Shown here: positions 1-12,636 of the stretch, piece by piece
Numbering within the stretch: position 1 is the first letter of the stretch
Layout of the letters: each line of letters begins with the position of its first letter
Assembly (NCBI RefSeq): GCF_041381155.1
Contig: NC_091137.1
Span: 26,023,351 to 26,087,350, forward strand
Direction: 5' to 3'
DNA: 64,000 nucleotides
Source of the DNA: Argopecten irradians
Taxonomy: Eukaryota > Mollusca > Bivalvia > Pectinida > Pectinidae
The notes under the pieces: model-generated
Told to the model about the DNA's origin: nothing
What the model saw: the letters and a program-made list of their open reading frames with translations, nothing else
Database searches by the model: none
Program-made: the position numbers and the translations under genes

Positions 1-430
1 AACCAAGTCTGGTATATTGCTTTATATTAATGAGAACTCGGATGAGTTCGATAATGGTCAAAATCCGTCAATATTTGCAAGAGTTACGGGACTTAAAAAT
101 ATATTATAAAAACAGATAAATCTATGGTTTCCGCTCGATAACCTTAGTTTTTATTGTCCGATTTCAACCACATTTGGTATATTATTTTCTATCAATGAGA
201 TCTCCGATTGGTACGATACTGGTTGAAATCCGTCAATATTTGCAAGAGTTAGTGGACTTTGAAATCGTCAAAACAGATAAAACCATGGTTTCCGATCAAT
301 AACTTAAGTATTTAATGTCAGATTTCAACCACATTTAGTATATTGTTTTATATTAATGAGATCTCTAAGTGGTTTGATAGTGAAAATCCATCAATATTTG
401 CAAGAGTAACGGGACTTAGTAACTTATAAA
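1..430. repeat. Satellite-like tandem repeat, ~160 bp unit
   Basis: About two and a half copies of a ~160 bp unit. The motif atatttgcaagag recurs at about 71, 235 and 394, and each unit also has a copy of aaaacagataaa and of tggtatatt. Units differ by point changes and small indels, so the array is not freshly amplified. The left end is cut by the window edge. No coding potential is seen here or in 431-857. Confidence 0.85.
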
Positions 431-857
431 CAATATTTTCAACTGTAAATAACCATTTTTTTGTGATGCTCATCAGACCACACATCCACTTCCGTGGAAC
501 TTTTGTTACTATATAGGCATCAGTACACCATCATGTCGTTGTACAAAAATCATCCTAAAGTCTTCTGATGTCTAGTTTAAGAATATATATGCACGCGACC
601 TCGCGAAGTGGGGTTAGGGTATAACAAATAACATTAACAATTTTGGTGCTAATTTGAGATGCGCCACAAAACCAATTATATGCATTAGCGTTACAAACTA
701 CTATTTAAATTATAATATATATTCACCAATATGGTACACGCAGAAATTCATTATCTTCTATCATTCGAAATTACAACACAAAATGAAAAAAAAAAATTAC
801 ATCTCCATAAAAATCCTATTCAACTTTTTTCTTATTTAACATGTACATTTTTATATT

Positions 858-2078
858 CTATCGCGTTTGCAAACACTTTGTTCGGATTTCATGTCTCAGT
901 TCGGCAAAGCGCCATACGTACAGTACTGGATTCATTACCGAATTCAGAGAGATTAAACTGTTGGTGAGGAGAGACACCATCTGACTCACGTCGGAGAAAG
1001 TCTTAAGTAATAACTCAATAATTTTTGGTCCAAGACATATGGCGAAAATTGACACAATCACAGTTACAGTTACTAAGGCTTTCCTAATGTTTTTTGATCT
1101 AGAAGCGGGGATAAATATAGCTGAATTAGGTATCCTTCTGATCGCATTGTTTTGAGTATGGCCACTTGTCACGTTCATTTGCGACATTTCAGAGATATTT
1201 GTCGTTTTGTTGAGAAGGAAATTTACACTTTTCCCTGGCTTGTCTGCTTGTGTGTTGCTATTACCTGAATTGGTATTCAGATGAGTAAATTTTGTATGTC
1301 GTTGATTTCTAAGACGAGGGGAGAGTTTGTTGTTCAGGGTAGACGGGATCATTCTCCTATCAGAGGACGCTGACGAACATGGATGTACAGTCGTCGTTGT
1401 CACCGGCGTTGGTATAGTGGAAATATTAGAAGAACCGTTCAAAAATGACGTTCGAGAGAGTCGGCGTCTGATCCTTACAGCAGTCGCTGTATAAAACACG
1501 AATATAAGGACAAGAAGCGGCATGTAAAGAGTACTTAATAAGGAATATACCGTCCGTCTGTCCTTTTCATTATAAATATTCTCTAGTCTACAAATTATTG
1601 TCTGTGGTTTTTGATATTGTGGGGTGATTGTAAATACTAGAATTATATACAAACTAGATAAAAGCCAAACCAACAGGACGATGGTATATTTCTTTCCGTC
1701 AAAATAGGACACAGAAGAAAGGTTATTTCGTGTTGAGTGGAATCTTTCTATGCAAATCACAAAAGTTACCATCAACGAGGTGGCAAATGATATGTTTAAC
1801 ATGGCATGTAGACTTGCACACAGCGTTCCGTTCCATGTCTCCAGCAGAAATGTCACCATACAGAAGATTGTAATGGCGAGTGAGAACAGAAAATCGCTGA
1901 AGCTAAGGCACAAGATAAAAAAGACGTGTGTGCGGCGCCGGAGTTTTCGTATTCTCATCAACATGATGATTATTAGGAGGTTCTCCAGAAGCCCGGTAAT
2001 ACCGATGGGTAAAATGACTATTTTGGCATACCCGTCCTCACTCGACTGTGAAGTGTTGTTTACTGCCGTCGCGTTCAT
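858..2078 (-). CDS. Class A (rhodopsin-like) G protein-coupled receptor, orphan, single exon
   Basis: An uninterrupted 406-residue reading frame from an ATG at 2078 to TAG at 858. The short N-terminus has Asn-X-Ser/Thr sites (NAT, NNTS) and is followed by seven hydrophobic segments, near residues 20-43, 51-74, 88-112, 130-152, 180-203, 338-362 and 370-390. Class A landmarks are visible: GLLEN in TM1, SFSD in TM2, a Cys at the start of TM3, ERF in place of DRY at the end of TM3, CLGP in TM6 where CWxP is usual, and NPVLY in TM7. The third intracellular loop is long (over 100 residues), rich in Ser, Thr and Asn. The receptor would sit in the plasma membrane and couple to G proteins. The ligand cannot be told; an amine or peptide receptor is possible. 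Single-exon receptors are common in mollusc lineage-specific expansions. Family membership is strong; subfamily is unknown. Confidence 0.93.
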   Translation of the reverse strand: MNATAVNNTSQSSEDGYAKIVILPIGITGLLENLLIIIMLMRIRKLRRRTHVFFILCLSFSDFLFSLAITIFCMVTFLLETWNGTLCASLHAMLNISFATSLMVTFVICIERFHSTRNNLSSVSYFDGKKYTIVLLVWLLSSLYIILVFTITPQYQKPQTIICRLENIYNEKDRRTVYSLLSTLYMPLLVLIFVFYTATAVRIRRRLSRTSFLNGSSNISTIPTPVTTTTVHPCSSASSDRRMIPSTLNNKLSPRLRNQRHTKFTHLNTNSGNSNTQADKPGKSVNFLLNKTTNISEMSQMNVTSGHTQNNAIRRIPNSAIFIPASRSKNIRKALVTVTVIVSIFAICLGPKIIELLLKTFSDVSQMVSLLTNSLISLNSVMNPVLYVWRFAELRHEIRTKCLQTR

Positions 2079-3477
2079 CGTCTGAGGTTAAAGGGAAAGT
2101 ATCGTCACAAATAGTTTTGTTACCTGACTCTCTGATAGGGTGAAAATGCCATGTTTGGTTCAATATCATTCCGGGGTCGTCTCCGCATACTTTTTTGCTG
2201 AAATTCAAAGTTGACAACTGGTTTGCAGTTTGTAACTGAAGTTTCTGTAAGAATGCCAATCAATGTTGGGCAATACATGAAGCGCGTGTTTCACTACATA
2301 GAGAATTAATCTGCATCCTACATGTAAAATTGGCGATGGATGGCATATATTGTGTATTTGTTATTAATATTCTAGACATACAAAGTACTTCTGTCATGAA
2401 GTCAACTTGAAATAATAATTAAAAACGATTGGTTAATTAATTGATTGATTTATATGATTAATAACCCCAATGACATAAGCTACTACTACATGTATCCTTC
2501 CAGAAAATAAAACTCAATGTCAGACAACATGTTTACATGTAAAAGCAAAAAAGAAAGAAAAAAAATATCAACATAAATGTACCTGCAGTTTAAAACTTGA
2601 GTCCGTGATAAACTGGTACGAGGTAGAGAATGTGAAAACAATACGGATGACATAGAAGAAATCATCGGTTTCCGTGAACTCATTTTTTGCATTTTGCATA
2701 TACCAATTGACGAATCATTATCCAGAAATATCAGCTTTGCATGCAAATGTACATGTATATTAGCTAGTCCACCTCACTTCATTCAATGCAAAACAAACAT
2801 TTTGATTCTTATCATTAATTTCCCCACTTCCATATGAAATCGGTAAGCGATGTGACGAAAAGAGACGGGCGTAATGAGGTACAGTACATGTATATACTGG
2901 GGCCCCATCCCGAATTATAGAGGATCATAAAAAATCGTCTATCTTGTAGATACGTGTACCTTTTGTTTCAATAAAATATGTTTAAACTAAACGTGTACCT
3001 GTATACATTAATTAATCTGAAACTGGTTTTTTTATTTTCCTAGAATTTTTGTGCTCTATCATAACCAGACGAATGCAAAAACAGACAACGTTGTACCAAA
3101 CATTACACAACAAACTATGGCAGTATGTACCTTTACAGTTATCTATTATTGTACGGATAGTTACAAAAATGTAGCATTACAAAGTCTATACATTAACTTA
3201 GACATTATGTGGGAAACCCATTGCATTTCATAGAAAAAATGTTATGATCCAGCTTATTTCATTACATATTAAAACACGCGAATATTGCCCAGCATTGATT
3301 GGCATCCTTACTGAAACTTCAATTCTTAATATATTTAAACAAGATATCACAAACTGCAAAACAGTTCACAAACTGCAAGTCATTTGTCAATTTCAAATAT
3401 GTACTATGTTTTCCCCAACCATTTGTAATATACATTCAATTTGCTACAACAGAAATTTAATCAAACCTAGACACTAA
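2079..3477. other. AT-rich intergenic stretch upstream of the GPCR
   Basis: No gene, RNA gene or clear repeat family is recognised. The short open frames here lack supporting features. The 5' end of the GPCR transcript should lie in the first few hundred bases, but no core promoter motif is decisive. Confidence 0.5.
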
Positions 3478-4710
3478 TGAAATAAAGGCATAAGGTTTAA
3501 CGTGGAAAATTAATTAATAAAGGTGTATATATATAGTAGTACATTTAATTAAATATGCGTTCAAACTGAACAATGCTGTAAATGTACGAGCTCTATACTG
3601 AGTTAATGATGAAGTCATATTGAGACGAAATTTCCGATATTTTAGAATATTTTCCCACTCGACATAAAACAGTTATACCTGGCTTGTGTACCTGTCAATA
3701 AGTCAAATAAATTACCAAAAATGACATAACATTGTAATGTAGAAGCTATGTAGCTATGAGGTGCGACGAAACAAATTGTTTCTTTCTCTGTTAATTAAGA
3801 TATTTTAAGTTGAAGTATAATTTTTATCTGCGGTTATTTTACATCAGGACAATGGCGTCTCTATAATTGGCTACATGTTATTTGGATGTTAGTTATAGCT
3901 TGTTACTCAATTACCACAATAGCGAAAACAAAAAACAAAAATACTAGATACAATGTAACAACATAAAAGTCTGAAGACATTCGAATCATTCAAATCACAA
4001 AAAAAATCTGTCCTTTTAGGTAATAGTCCTAATTAAGAGTACCCGTATGAGTTAAGAGTTACAGTAGATTTTTATTTTAAATGGACGAAACAGGGTTTAT
4101 AAAATATCGAATATAATACATCATGTACTTACAAAAACAACGACAAATGCCTTGCTTACTCCAGAGAAGAAACCAATAAGAAGAGACTCGAACAACTGCT
4201 GAACAATTTTAGGATGACTATGAAAAGCTCTTCGCCAACTGCTGAGAATGAGCGTTTATGACTTTTTGATCATTCTATTAACGGCTTTAGCTGTTTATAT
4301 CATCGTGCCAGTGTCGACTGTTCATACAATGTTATAACTGTTGTGTCATGTCACTAAGTGTCATGTAATCATGTGACGTACATAGGAACCAAGATTATAC
4401 TGCTGACATTCAAATGTTGGTAGCAGCATTCCAATATACTTGTTACTAAAATAGGTATGGACAGCACGATAGAACGCGTGTAATTATTTTTATGCAAGTC
4501 ACTTGTCCATTTCATCCGTTGGATTTGCAGATGTTTAAAGATGAATTTCCTTGTTACAATATAAAAGGACACTATCGTTAATAGTCGAACGATGATGCTA
4601 TTGAAATAAAGGCATGAGGTTTGACGTTGAAATTTAATTAATGAAGGTATATATGTACATTTAATTAAATAGATGTTCAAACAGAACAATGCCGTAAATG
4701 TCAAGTGTCG
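3478..4710. repeat. Two small related blocks (3478-3580 and 4603-4705) flanking a larger duplicated segment
   Basis: The stretch beginning gaaataaaggcataagg near 3479 reappears near 4602 (gaaataaaggcatgagg). It is followed by the same run through attaattaa, ggt-atatat and acatttaattaaat to gttcaaac-gaacaatg. The two blocks bracket the segment that is duplicated again at 8231. This suggests a composite repeat whose border units are direct repeats. Confidence 0.75.
3581..4490. repeat. Copy 1 of a ~0.6-0.9 kb direct duplication (partner at 8231-8853)
   Basis: The segment starts at cgagctctatactgagttaa and runs through gaaacaaattgtttctttctc, gctacat, gtatgagttaagagtta and gacgtacataggaacca to tatggacagcacgatagaac. 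The same order of blocks is found at 8231-8853. Copy 1 is longer because it holds bases (about 4090-4250) missing from copy 2. Neither copy carries a plausible reading frame, so this is a non-coding element or segmental duplication. Confidence 0.85.
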
Positions 4711-4943
4711 TTATTGTTTATAAAGTTGTTCCATAGTTTCCAGATTGTTGCGGTGTGTAGTTCACCAAAGCTTCTTTGTATGTGTAGAGTTGTCGTTGAA
4801 TAAAGATGGAGGCCAATGTTTTGTCAACATTTTGTTCTATTGTACTGCATATGATACAAGTATATGATACAAGTAAACGTTTTAAACTCATAGATGATAT
4901 GTGGCCCGAAATGGGACCACACACAAAGTGTGTGCTCCAGTAT

Positions 4944-5043
<100 letters not shown>

Positions 5044-5117
5044 TTTTGTCTAGCTGCACTGATCAGCCCTAGTTATAATGGTTAGTACATCTACATATGT
5101 ACGCATATAATTATATT

Positions 5118-5346
5118 ATTCAATTCTGCTTGGTACGAGCATTTTCATTGGCTTAAAAATTTACTTTATCAGTCCATAAAGGAAAAAATGGCGTCGCCGT
5201 TTGTAACGTTGCTTCTGATTGGCTGAGATGACGGCGTAAACACAAAAATCAGAGTGTACTCTCATCGCGGTTTATCTAGAGTTCTCTCAGATTTTTGTGT
5301 TATATCTCCATAACATAAAAAATCTATTCAAGTTAATCCTTAAATT
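5118..5346 (-). mobile_element. Short inverted-repeat element (MITE-like), family also at 58053-58405
   Basis: Read on the minus strand, this begins taaggattaacttgaatag and includes ttatggagatataacacaaa, agagtacactc, a GC-rich stretch around ggcgacgccattttttcc and gctcgtaccaagcagaattg at its end. The 58 kb copy has the same blocks in the opposite orientation. The left part folds on itself (agtgtactctcat / gagttctctcagattttt). This is a non-autonomous element with no coding potential. Confidence 0.8.
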
Positions 5347-5859
5347 AGAACGAGAGCAAGGAAATTAAACAATTTACATATGGTCATCATCGGTGCCATA
5401 TTTTGTACCCCATCTTTGTTGCTACATGTACAATATACAATAATTCATTTTGGCAAAAAAACATTATTATTCTAAAATTCTAAAAATGAAGTTTGTTTTT
5501 CAATTAAACTCGTAAGAGAGTTTAATGTCATTTTAAAATAAATGACCTTTTAACAACATACAATTCTTGTTTATCATTGTCAATCAACGTTTATAGCAAC
5601 AAAACAAACTTCTCTGAACACAAAAAGAGCTTTCACAAATAAAAACGAGAGCAAGGAGATTAAACATCGATAATTGATATGACATCTAATTCCTGATATA
5701 TAATACCCCAACAACACACACAATGTATCTATTCCGTGTAACACAAGGGAACATACAGAACTAATCCGGAAGTATGCAATGACTATCATGTCTGAAGATG
5801 ACCGACAACTGATCATGACTGTATACATACATTTAAAACATGGCTGTGATGCCATCTAT

Positions 5860-7069
5860 CACTATGTTCCCGGCGGCCACGGCAGCCCCGTTTCAGGCCA
5901 CCGTGGACAAAACGTGGTGACCGCGAGACAACGTGAGATAACGCAGAAGGACGTGATAGACAAACGTGAGCGGTCGTGATTATCGTGGATATCGTGCCAG
6001 AATTTTTAAACTGTCAAAAAATTTGCCACGGCAGTCACGGTACAGATGGTGAACGCCACAGTACGTAATAAAACGGGAGTGACTTAACAAAACGTAACAG
6101 TACGTTCGAGGCCGTAACAAAACTTCCAGACGGTCCGTGGTGGAACGGACAGCAAGCACGTTACCCGGAATCCCACAGTGATTTCAAGTTTTGTGACGTT
6201 CTGTTGCGTTTTTCCACGTTTTATCACGGTTGATGCAGATTGGCTGCACGTTTTGTGCCATTTTGTTCAGGTTTGTCAAGGTTTTGACGGCAAGCCAAGG
6301 TGGATGATAACCGTTTTTATGCGTTCTGTCAAGGCACATCGCGGCTTGGAGCGGTTGAAATCCCGACGTGATACGGCGTGTTACGTCCTATTACGGTCTT
6401 ACGTTGCAAGCAATATATGGTGGAGCATCATTGTCTGGCCTGGTACATATTTGATACTTCATGGAATTATTTGTAGTAATAAATAGAAATATTCATTATC
6501 AAACACATTTAAACCCTAAAATCACACCAAAGCTATCATTGCAAAAGGCAGATTAAGTGAGAATCATTAGAGAAAAAAATTTGCGTAGAAACACTTGGCT
6601 CTAATAATTATATATTTATACCAAATATAGTTAAGATTTTCTTTTCTTTTAACATATTTTTTAATTAAAACCTGTTTGAAAAGAGATTTTCGGCAATAAA
6701 TATTGTTTCATTTGCTCCGAAATAGCCCGGCATCAGACTTTCATCCCTAGTAAGCCGTTGCGGACCGTGAAAAACGTATCGGAGCTTGATCAAAACGTGT
6801 AAAACGTAGCAGACCTCATCAGATCGTAACAGGCCTAGATAGAACGTAGTGGTATCCTTGATAGACCGTGCTAAAGCCGAAGTGTACCTTTAACCTTCGG
6901 GAACAGCATTTTCCCCTATATCCACGGTCTACCACGTAATCCGTAAAAGACCGTGGCAAAACTTCACAAGACCTAGCTCAACTTGAATACAGAGGCAAAA
7001 ATAGCCAAAATCCCACGGCGCACCACGTTTCGGGCAAACGGGGCTAACGTGGTCGCCGGGAACATAGTG
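5860..7069. mobile_element. 1.2 kb DNA transposon-like element with ~34 bp terminal inverted repeats and a CGT-rich interior
   Basis: The left end cactatgttcccggcg and the right end cgccgggaacatagtg are exact complements. With a few mismatches the inverted repeat continues to the shared block agccccgttt, about 34 bases in all. The interior is much richer in CpG than its surroundings and repeats short acgt-bearing phrases (accgtggcaaaact, aacgtaacagtacgt). No transposase frame is present, so it would be a non-autonomous element. I could not find an unambiguous target-site duplication: tat on the left, taaa on the right. Confidence 0.85.
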
Positions 7070-7075
7070 TAAACC

Positions 7076-8165
7076 TAGCATATTGTTATAGCTTGAGGTA
7101 TAGTGAGAGCAAAGTCTACTATTTTCACCTACTACGGAATAGTTACCTTTTGCTGTGGAATAGTTTGTGAACTATTCCACAGTTGAAAGTAAAGTCTACT
7201 ATGAGACTGCTGAACATAGCTTAGCATGTAGTTAGAAATACATCCTCATTTACTAAATCCACGGAGAGATGGATTAAAGATTAACCCATGTACTTGTCAA
7301 CGTTGTCGTGATGTATTTGTAAAATTATTTTCATAATACCGATATATTTTCATCACTTCATTCAAAAATAAATTTCATCATTTCTTTCACAGCCTCTGTA
7401 TTCACAATCCAGAAAAGAATTCACTTGAACAAATACAGAGGAGAGAAGATTAAGATTAAATTCCACGAGACAAATGCTGAATTTTCTGCCAAAATGAAAT
7501 TACAGATGCAATGCTTGACATTTCGTTATCCAAATCACTTCATATTCCATAAAAATGGCATCTATCAAACAAATTTACATCCCAACACCTTTCATGAAGA
7601 TAATAATCCCAAAGGAATATTTTCAAAAACACACTCTTTTGTCACACGATGTCACTTTTTTGTGTATGTAGATGTACCGGTAGTATGATGATACAAAATA
7701 TACGGGAATATTTTGTTGTAAATCTTGATTAGCTCCCTCTATGGTCTGTGCTTCATGGGAAAAGATTTTTGCCCAAATCACTTAAAAATTTATATCCAGA
7801 AATCATCACTACTGAGTTTAAAATCTGCATACAGAGCTACATATGTATGGTCCTCCATGTTAAACGGTGAAAATTAACTGAGTAAATGATACAGTGTGAC
7901 TACAAAATACTACATGTGAATGGTTTTTTTCTTCAAAAAAGCATGCAAATCACGATTCTTGTTTTCCGAGTGAGGTAATGAAATGAATCATGAATAGGTC
8001 TCATGGTTTAAATAGGTAGTAAGAGGTTACCTGGGGTTGTGGAATAATATAACAATACCCAGTGTAATAGTGGGCTATGATGTCATATATTGTTGTAGCT
8101 TGAGGTATAGTCAGAGCAAAGTCTACTATTATCACCTACTACTGTGGAATAGTTTGTTGGAGTAG
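7076..8165. repeat. Intergenic stretch with a direct repeat pair (7079-7180 and 8085-8160)
   Basis: The phrases tagcttgaggtatagt and gagcaaagtctactatt, then acctactac and ggaatagttt, occur at both places. The first copy also holds an inverted pair, ctgtggaatagtttgtga / actattccacag. Between them is AT-rich sequence without recognised genes. Confidence 0.7.
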
Positions 8166-8230
8166 CTGTAAGTCTGACACTAGCCGAAAAGAATATCTTA
8201 TGAAATCAAAATAAAACTTATTATATTATA

Positions 8231-8853
8231 ATGTGCGAGCTCTATACTGAGTTAATGATGAAGTCATATTGAGACGAAATTTACGGTATTTGAATATATT
8301 TTCATTGTAATGTAGAAGTTATGTAGCTATGTTAAACGAAGAAACAAATTGTTTCTTTCTCTGTTAATAAAGATATTTGAAGATTAATACTTTTTCTGCA
8401 GTTACATTTAATTTAGGACAATGGTTTTTCTAAAATTGGCTACATCTTTTTTAGATGTCAGTTCAGTTAGAACGTACTCAATTACCACAAATGTGAAAAG
8501 AAAAGAAAGAAAATAATAGATACAATGTAACAATTTAAAAGCTTGAAGACATTCGTATCATTTAAATAGCAAAGGAATCCGTTCTTTTAGGTATTAGTCT
8601 TAATAAAGAGCCTGGTATGAGTTAAGAGTTAAAATAAATTTAATTATTTTAAACTCCTGAAAATGACCTTTTATGACTTTTTGCTCATTCTATTAATGGC
8701 TTCAGCTAATCATATCATCGTGAAAATGTCGACAGGTCATATAATGCTATTGCTGTTGTGGCCTAAGTGTCATATGACGTACATAGGAACCACAAAAATA
8801 CTGCTGACATTTAAATAGGTATGGACAGCACGATAGAACGTGTGTGATTATTT
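8231..8853. repeat. Copy 2 of the direct duplication (partner at 3581-4490)
   Basis: Block order is the same as in copy 1, starting cgagctctatactgagttaa and ending tatggacagcacgatagaac. It lacks about 150 bases that copy 1 holds, and differs by scattered substitutions and indels. Confidence 0.85.
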
Positions 8854-9179
8854 TAATGACAATCATAGGCTTTTATCATTCTCTTTAGTTCCTCCAAAAT
8901 TGTGATTATTTCATAAAAAGAATGAAATCACATAAACAATTAAATCAAACATGCACGCTAAATTCGTGCAAATAGTGGATGCATATGTCACATGTAAAGT
9001 GGACTAATTTTAATATTTATATATTGTATATATACATGATGTATTAAAAAAATAATGAAATAAGCGATACGCTTCATTGGGATTTTATATATCCTTTACA
9101 GTTAGCATGTGACTGGCTATTGATGATATGATTTGACATTTTTTCAACGGCTAATAATGTTACAACTCTTAGTTTGTCA

Positions 9180-9317
9180 ATATCTATATCATTTAAATCG
9201 TTCTCCACCGGACAACCAATTAAAATTTTCGGTTAGAATACTTTAATTGGTGGTCCGGTTGAGTTTTGAATATTTTACATTGGTGGTCCGGTTGAGTACG
9301 ATTTAAATGATATAGAT
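9180..9317. repeat. Foldback element, ~45 bp arms
   Basis: The left arm tatctatatcatttaaatcg plus ctccaccggacaaccaatta pairs with the right end acgatttaaatgatatagata. The right side carries the phrase attggtggtccggttgag twice, so either copy could pair with the left arm. Confidence 0.85.
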
Positions 9318-10127
9318 ACGGACAGACTAGATTTGTTTTCCGGGAGAGAGTGTAAATGCACATATATGCAATGGAACACCTTAATCTATTACGTATATTA
9401 CTGTTATAGCTATAATTTAACAAAATATTAATTAGAATATCTGTGTAAAACTTGCTCATCTGCGACATAACTCTGTACAATCACTGGCCAAACTAGAAAT
9501 AATATTAAAGTGTCATAATTCTATTCGAATTTAAACATTCAGATCATTTTATGAACATACATGAACATATCTACGGACCTCTACCTGTGTTAAATGTAAT
9601 TTTTTGGACATAACTTATTTCAACTTGACAATATCTAACTAAACATATCACCATTTGAATGTCGACATTTTAGGTAATATCACGACTTTTCGTAATAATT
9701 TAGTCGTAAAACAGGAAATGTCGAGATACAGAATGTCGATTTTGTGGAAACGTATAAGAGTCAGCTTTTGTCAATATATATCGTTACTTTACTATATTTA
9801 TTAAATACTATGTAGCGACTCGGCACAATATACATGTAATGTAACATCACAACTTCGTCATGCCATGAAATAACGCTACATCTCGTGTTATAAAAAGCAA
9901 ATTGAACATTTGTATAAGGGAAAGTCGACTTCAACAAGATGACTTATCAATTGCAAAATCTTTGTCGACTTACACAAATATCGACAATAGTTTCGACAGA
10001 ATATGTCGATTTTGCTTCTTATTCGTCTTTGTAAAAAAATGAAAAGATGCAGTATAACTCAATACTCTACGGAAACGTAATAGGCTCACATAGGAAAATA
10101 TTTGTCAGGCTAGCTGAAATGTTTTAT

Positions 10128-10290
10128 TTGGCAGCCGCCAGATATTTAAGTGGCGACCGCCATATGATTACCTGGTGGCCGCCAGATACTACGCCACGGT
10201 CGCCAAATAATTATATGGCAGCCGCCAGATAAATTAAGTAGCGGCCGCCATATAATTATTTGGCGGCCGCCAGATAAATTATTTGACGGC
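10128..10290. repeat. GC-rich minisatellite of GGCGGCCGCCA-like units
   Basis: About seven alternating units of the type tggcggccgccagataaatt, roughly 22-25 bases each. Each GC core is itself palindromic. Composition contrasts sharply with the AT-rich flanks. At least two exact GCGGCCGC octamers are present. Confidence 0.85.
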
Positions 10291-10295
10291 CACCG

Positions 10296-10575
10296 TCATC
10301 CCTAAAACGTCTTGTCTAGATTTACTAACTATGACAATATTCTTAGGTTGTCATGACATATTCTTACTTGTCATTCCATCACCCGTAAAACGTCTTGCCT
10401 AGATAATAATTCTAGACAACACGTTTTACGGATGACGGAAGACAACATACTGGTATGTCGCCATAGTTTAAGATATCTACATTGTAGACAAGACGTTTTA
10501 CGGATGACGGAATGACAAGTTAGAATAAGTCATTACAACCTAAGTATGTCGCCATAGTTTAAGATATCTAGACAA
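10296..10575. repeat. Cluster of direct and inverted repeats built on cgtcatccgtaaaacgtcttg
   Basis: The phrase acgtcttg-ctagat occurs forward near 10308 and 10390. Its complement acgttttacggatgacgga occurs near 10420 and 10495. The phrase atgtcgccatagtttaagatatct occurs twice (about 10456 and 10546). The block can fold into more than one hairpin and sits directly beside the GC-rich array. Confidence 0.8.
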
Positions 10576-10579
10576 GAAA

Positions 10580-12500
10580 AGGTGGGTGTTATTTCTAACA
10601 TAATAAAACATTACTTTTTTCCAATTACTAATTACCGTCATTGTCATCTTTCTAAAATTTTAAATACCATGATTTGAATTTTTTATATTTGAAATCTTCG
10701 AAATATTAGTCATGGTTTCCTTATCATCTGAACTTGAGTTAAATGAGAATATAATAATAAATGGAAATAGGATGGAGCATCAACACCAAAGACTCCGTAC
10801 AAAAATAATTTATTTGGTTTACATGTTTCGGATGGCTAGACTAACCGTCATGAGAATATAATAGTTCAACGTGTCAAATTATCATTGAATTCATTAAAGT
10901 GAATTAGCACACTTATAGCTTTATAGTAGTATAATTCCGTGAGCTGTTATGAACAGGTAAGTAAAACCCAAATTCACAAGCAATGGTAAAAGATACATTG
11001 GACAAGTGTTAATATATTTGAACAATAGAATTTTATATTTATCATACCTTTTATAAATGGTAGTGTGTATTTGAAAAAGACTGCTAAGTGATCCCCAAAC
11101 GAGTTTTCTCAATATGACACTTGATCATGATTAGCATACATTAAAAATATGGTGTCGATTTATTTACTGGTAGTTTTGCGAATTTGTTTGGGTGCAATTA
11201 TCTGACTAAGAAAAACGTGTGTTGAAGTCATAGAAAATTATTGAACTAAATTATCACCTTCCAATTATAATAGGATGGCTTTTGTATTCTTTATATATTT
11301 ATTGTAATTGATAATGAACATTTTGCTTTTATCGGTAAGAAAACAGTATACGAAGACAATTATGCGGAAGTGGAAAGGTGTGATTTATATTTTATACCTT
11401 TTGGCAAATCTAAACCATCCTATAGTTACATGTGGTACCTAACGTGGCTAAGAATAATACAATGTCTACTTCCATTTACAGACAATCATGTGTGCCTAGC
11501 ACAAACAACAATAGAAAGATACCTAAGGCGACTATGATTCACTTATCCGTCCAGTAATAATTTACCGCACAAGATATATTGTGTCAAAACTTCAGCTTCA
11601 GGCAAAGGATCATCTTATCACTTGCGACAAATACATATGTATATGCAGTCTACATCATATATAGAAATGCCGGTCAGTAACAATTGAAGAAATAGTTGGA
11701 ATGTATGAACATAACTGAAAATAAAACATATTTTAAAAGACATGTGCCATTCCAAAACTTTACAAAAATTGCGTTTGATAGTTTGCATGTAGGCCTATAC
11801 ATGTTATTCTATAACTTAAAAAGAATCTAGAACAGGATAAGTCGTACTCGGAAAAATTATCCAAAGTGCTTGAATATAAAGAGGTCTAAAACGTTAAAAA
11901 CTCTAAAACATGTATATATAGTGTAAACATAATAAGTCTGTCAGATGTGAAAGAGGACCTTCTTATAGATCTAATCGTGGACCCTGTTTCGGAAAATTCT
12001 TAAGATTGCTCTTGGCTCGTTGTATTTATATACATGTACGTACTTCTGTAAAACACGCCCTCCATACAATGCATTATATATCTATATTGTATATATATAT
12101 ATATATAATGGTATTATTGATTAAAAAAATACAATAAAATATGTAATGAAATGTATTGTTTTATTTGGTTATGCATGAAACACGTGACTTGAGCATATCT
12201 AAAAAAAAATAGATAAAGTACAGTCATGGTAGGTCATGGTACATAAATAGTTTTAAATGTGGTTTTTCCTTTTATATCATTTGTATTTTTACTCTTTTTT
12301 TTTCTTTGAATTTTCCTTATCTCATTTACTGATAGATTTGAAACAAAATTGGCATTCTTGTAAGAATTTTTTTTAATTCGTCGTCGCTATCTCCTTGTCG
12401 ATATATATGTGTGTGTGTGTATTTAATAAACTGAATCTATGAAATCCACTCAGATGAAATTGTGACTTGTAACCTATATTTCTTTACAGAGTAAGCTCCC
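10580..12500. other. AT-rich intergenic stretch
   Basis: No gene or RNA gene is recognised. It has an (AT)n run near 12086-12109 and a short (TG)n run near 12409-12420. Confidence 0.5.
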
Positions 12501-12636
12501 CTTCATTTTGACGTTCATAATATAGGACCAATCACATTCCTTGCTATCCGTCAGTCCTTTACACGACGCACATCCGCAACATCTGACGTCTCTCTGTTTC
12601 AGTCCTTCTGTGTTTTTTCGAGATTTTCTGCTACAA
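12501..12636 (+). promoter_or_regulatory. SEC61G: Probable SEC61G promoter and non-coding first exon
   Basis: A CCAAT box lies at 12528-12532 and a CRE-like TGACGTC at 12584-12590. They are followed by pyrimidine-rich sequence and a good splice donor, ctacaa then gtaagt at 12637. The next acceptor that joins to the coding sequence is ttctttcag at 15171-15179, two bases before the ATG. The transcript start cannot be placed from sequence alone, so the exon's left edge is inferred. Confidence 0.55.

Noticed and set aside
2038..2259. Open frame just upstream of and overlapping the GPCR start (minus)
   Set aside because: Begins with TTG rather than ATG and overlaps the receptor in another frame; not a convincing uORF.
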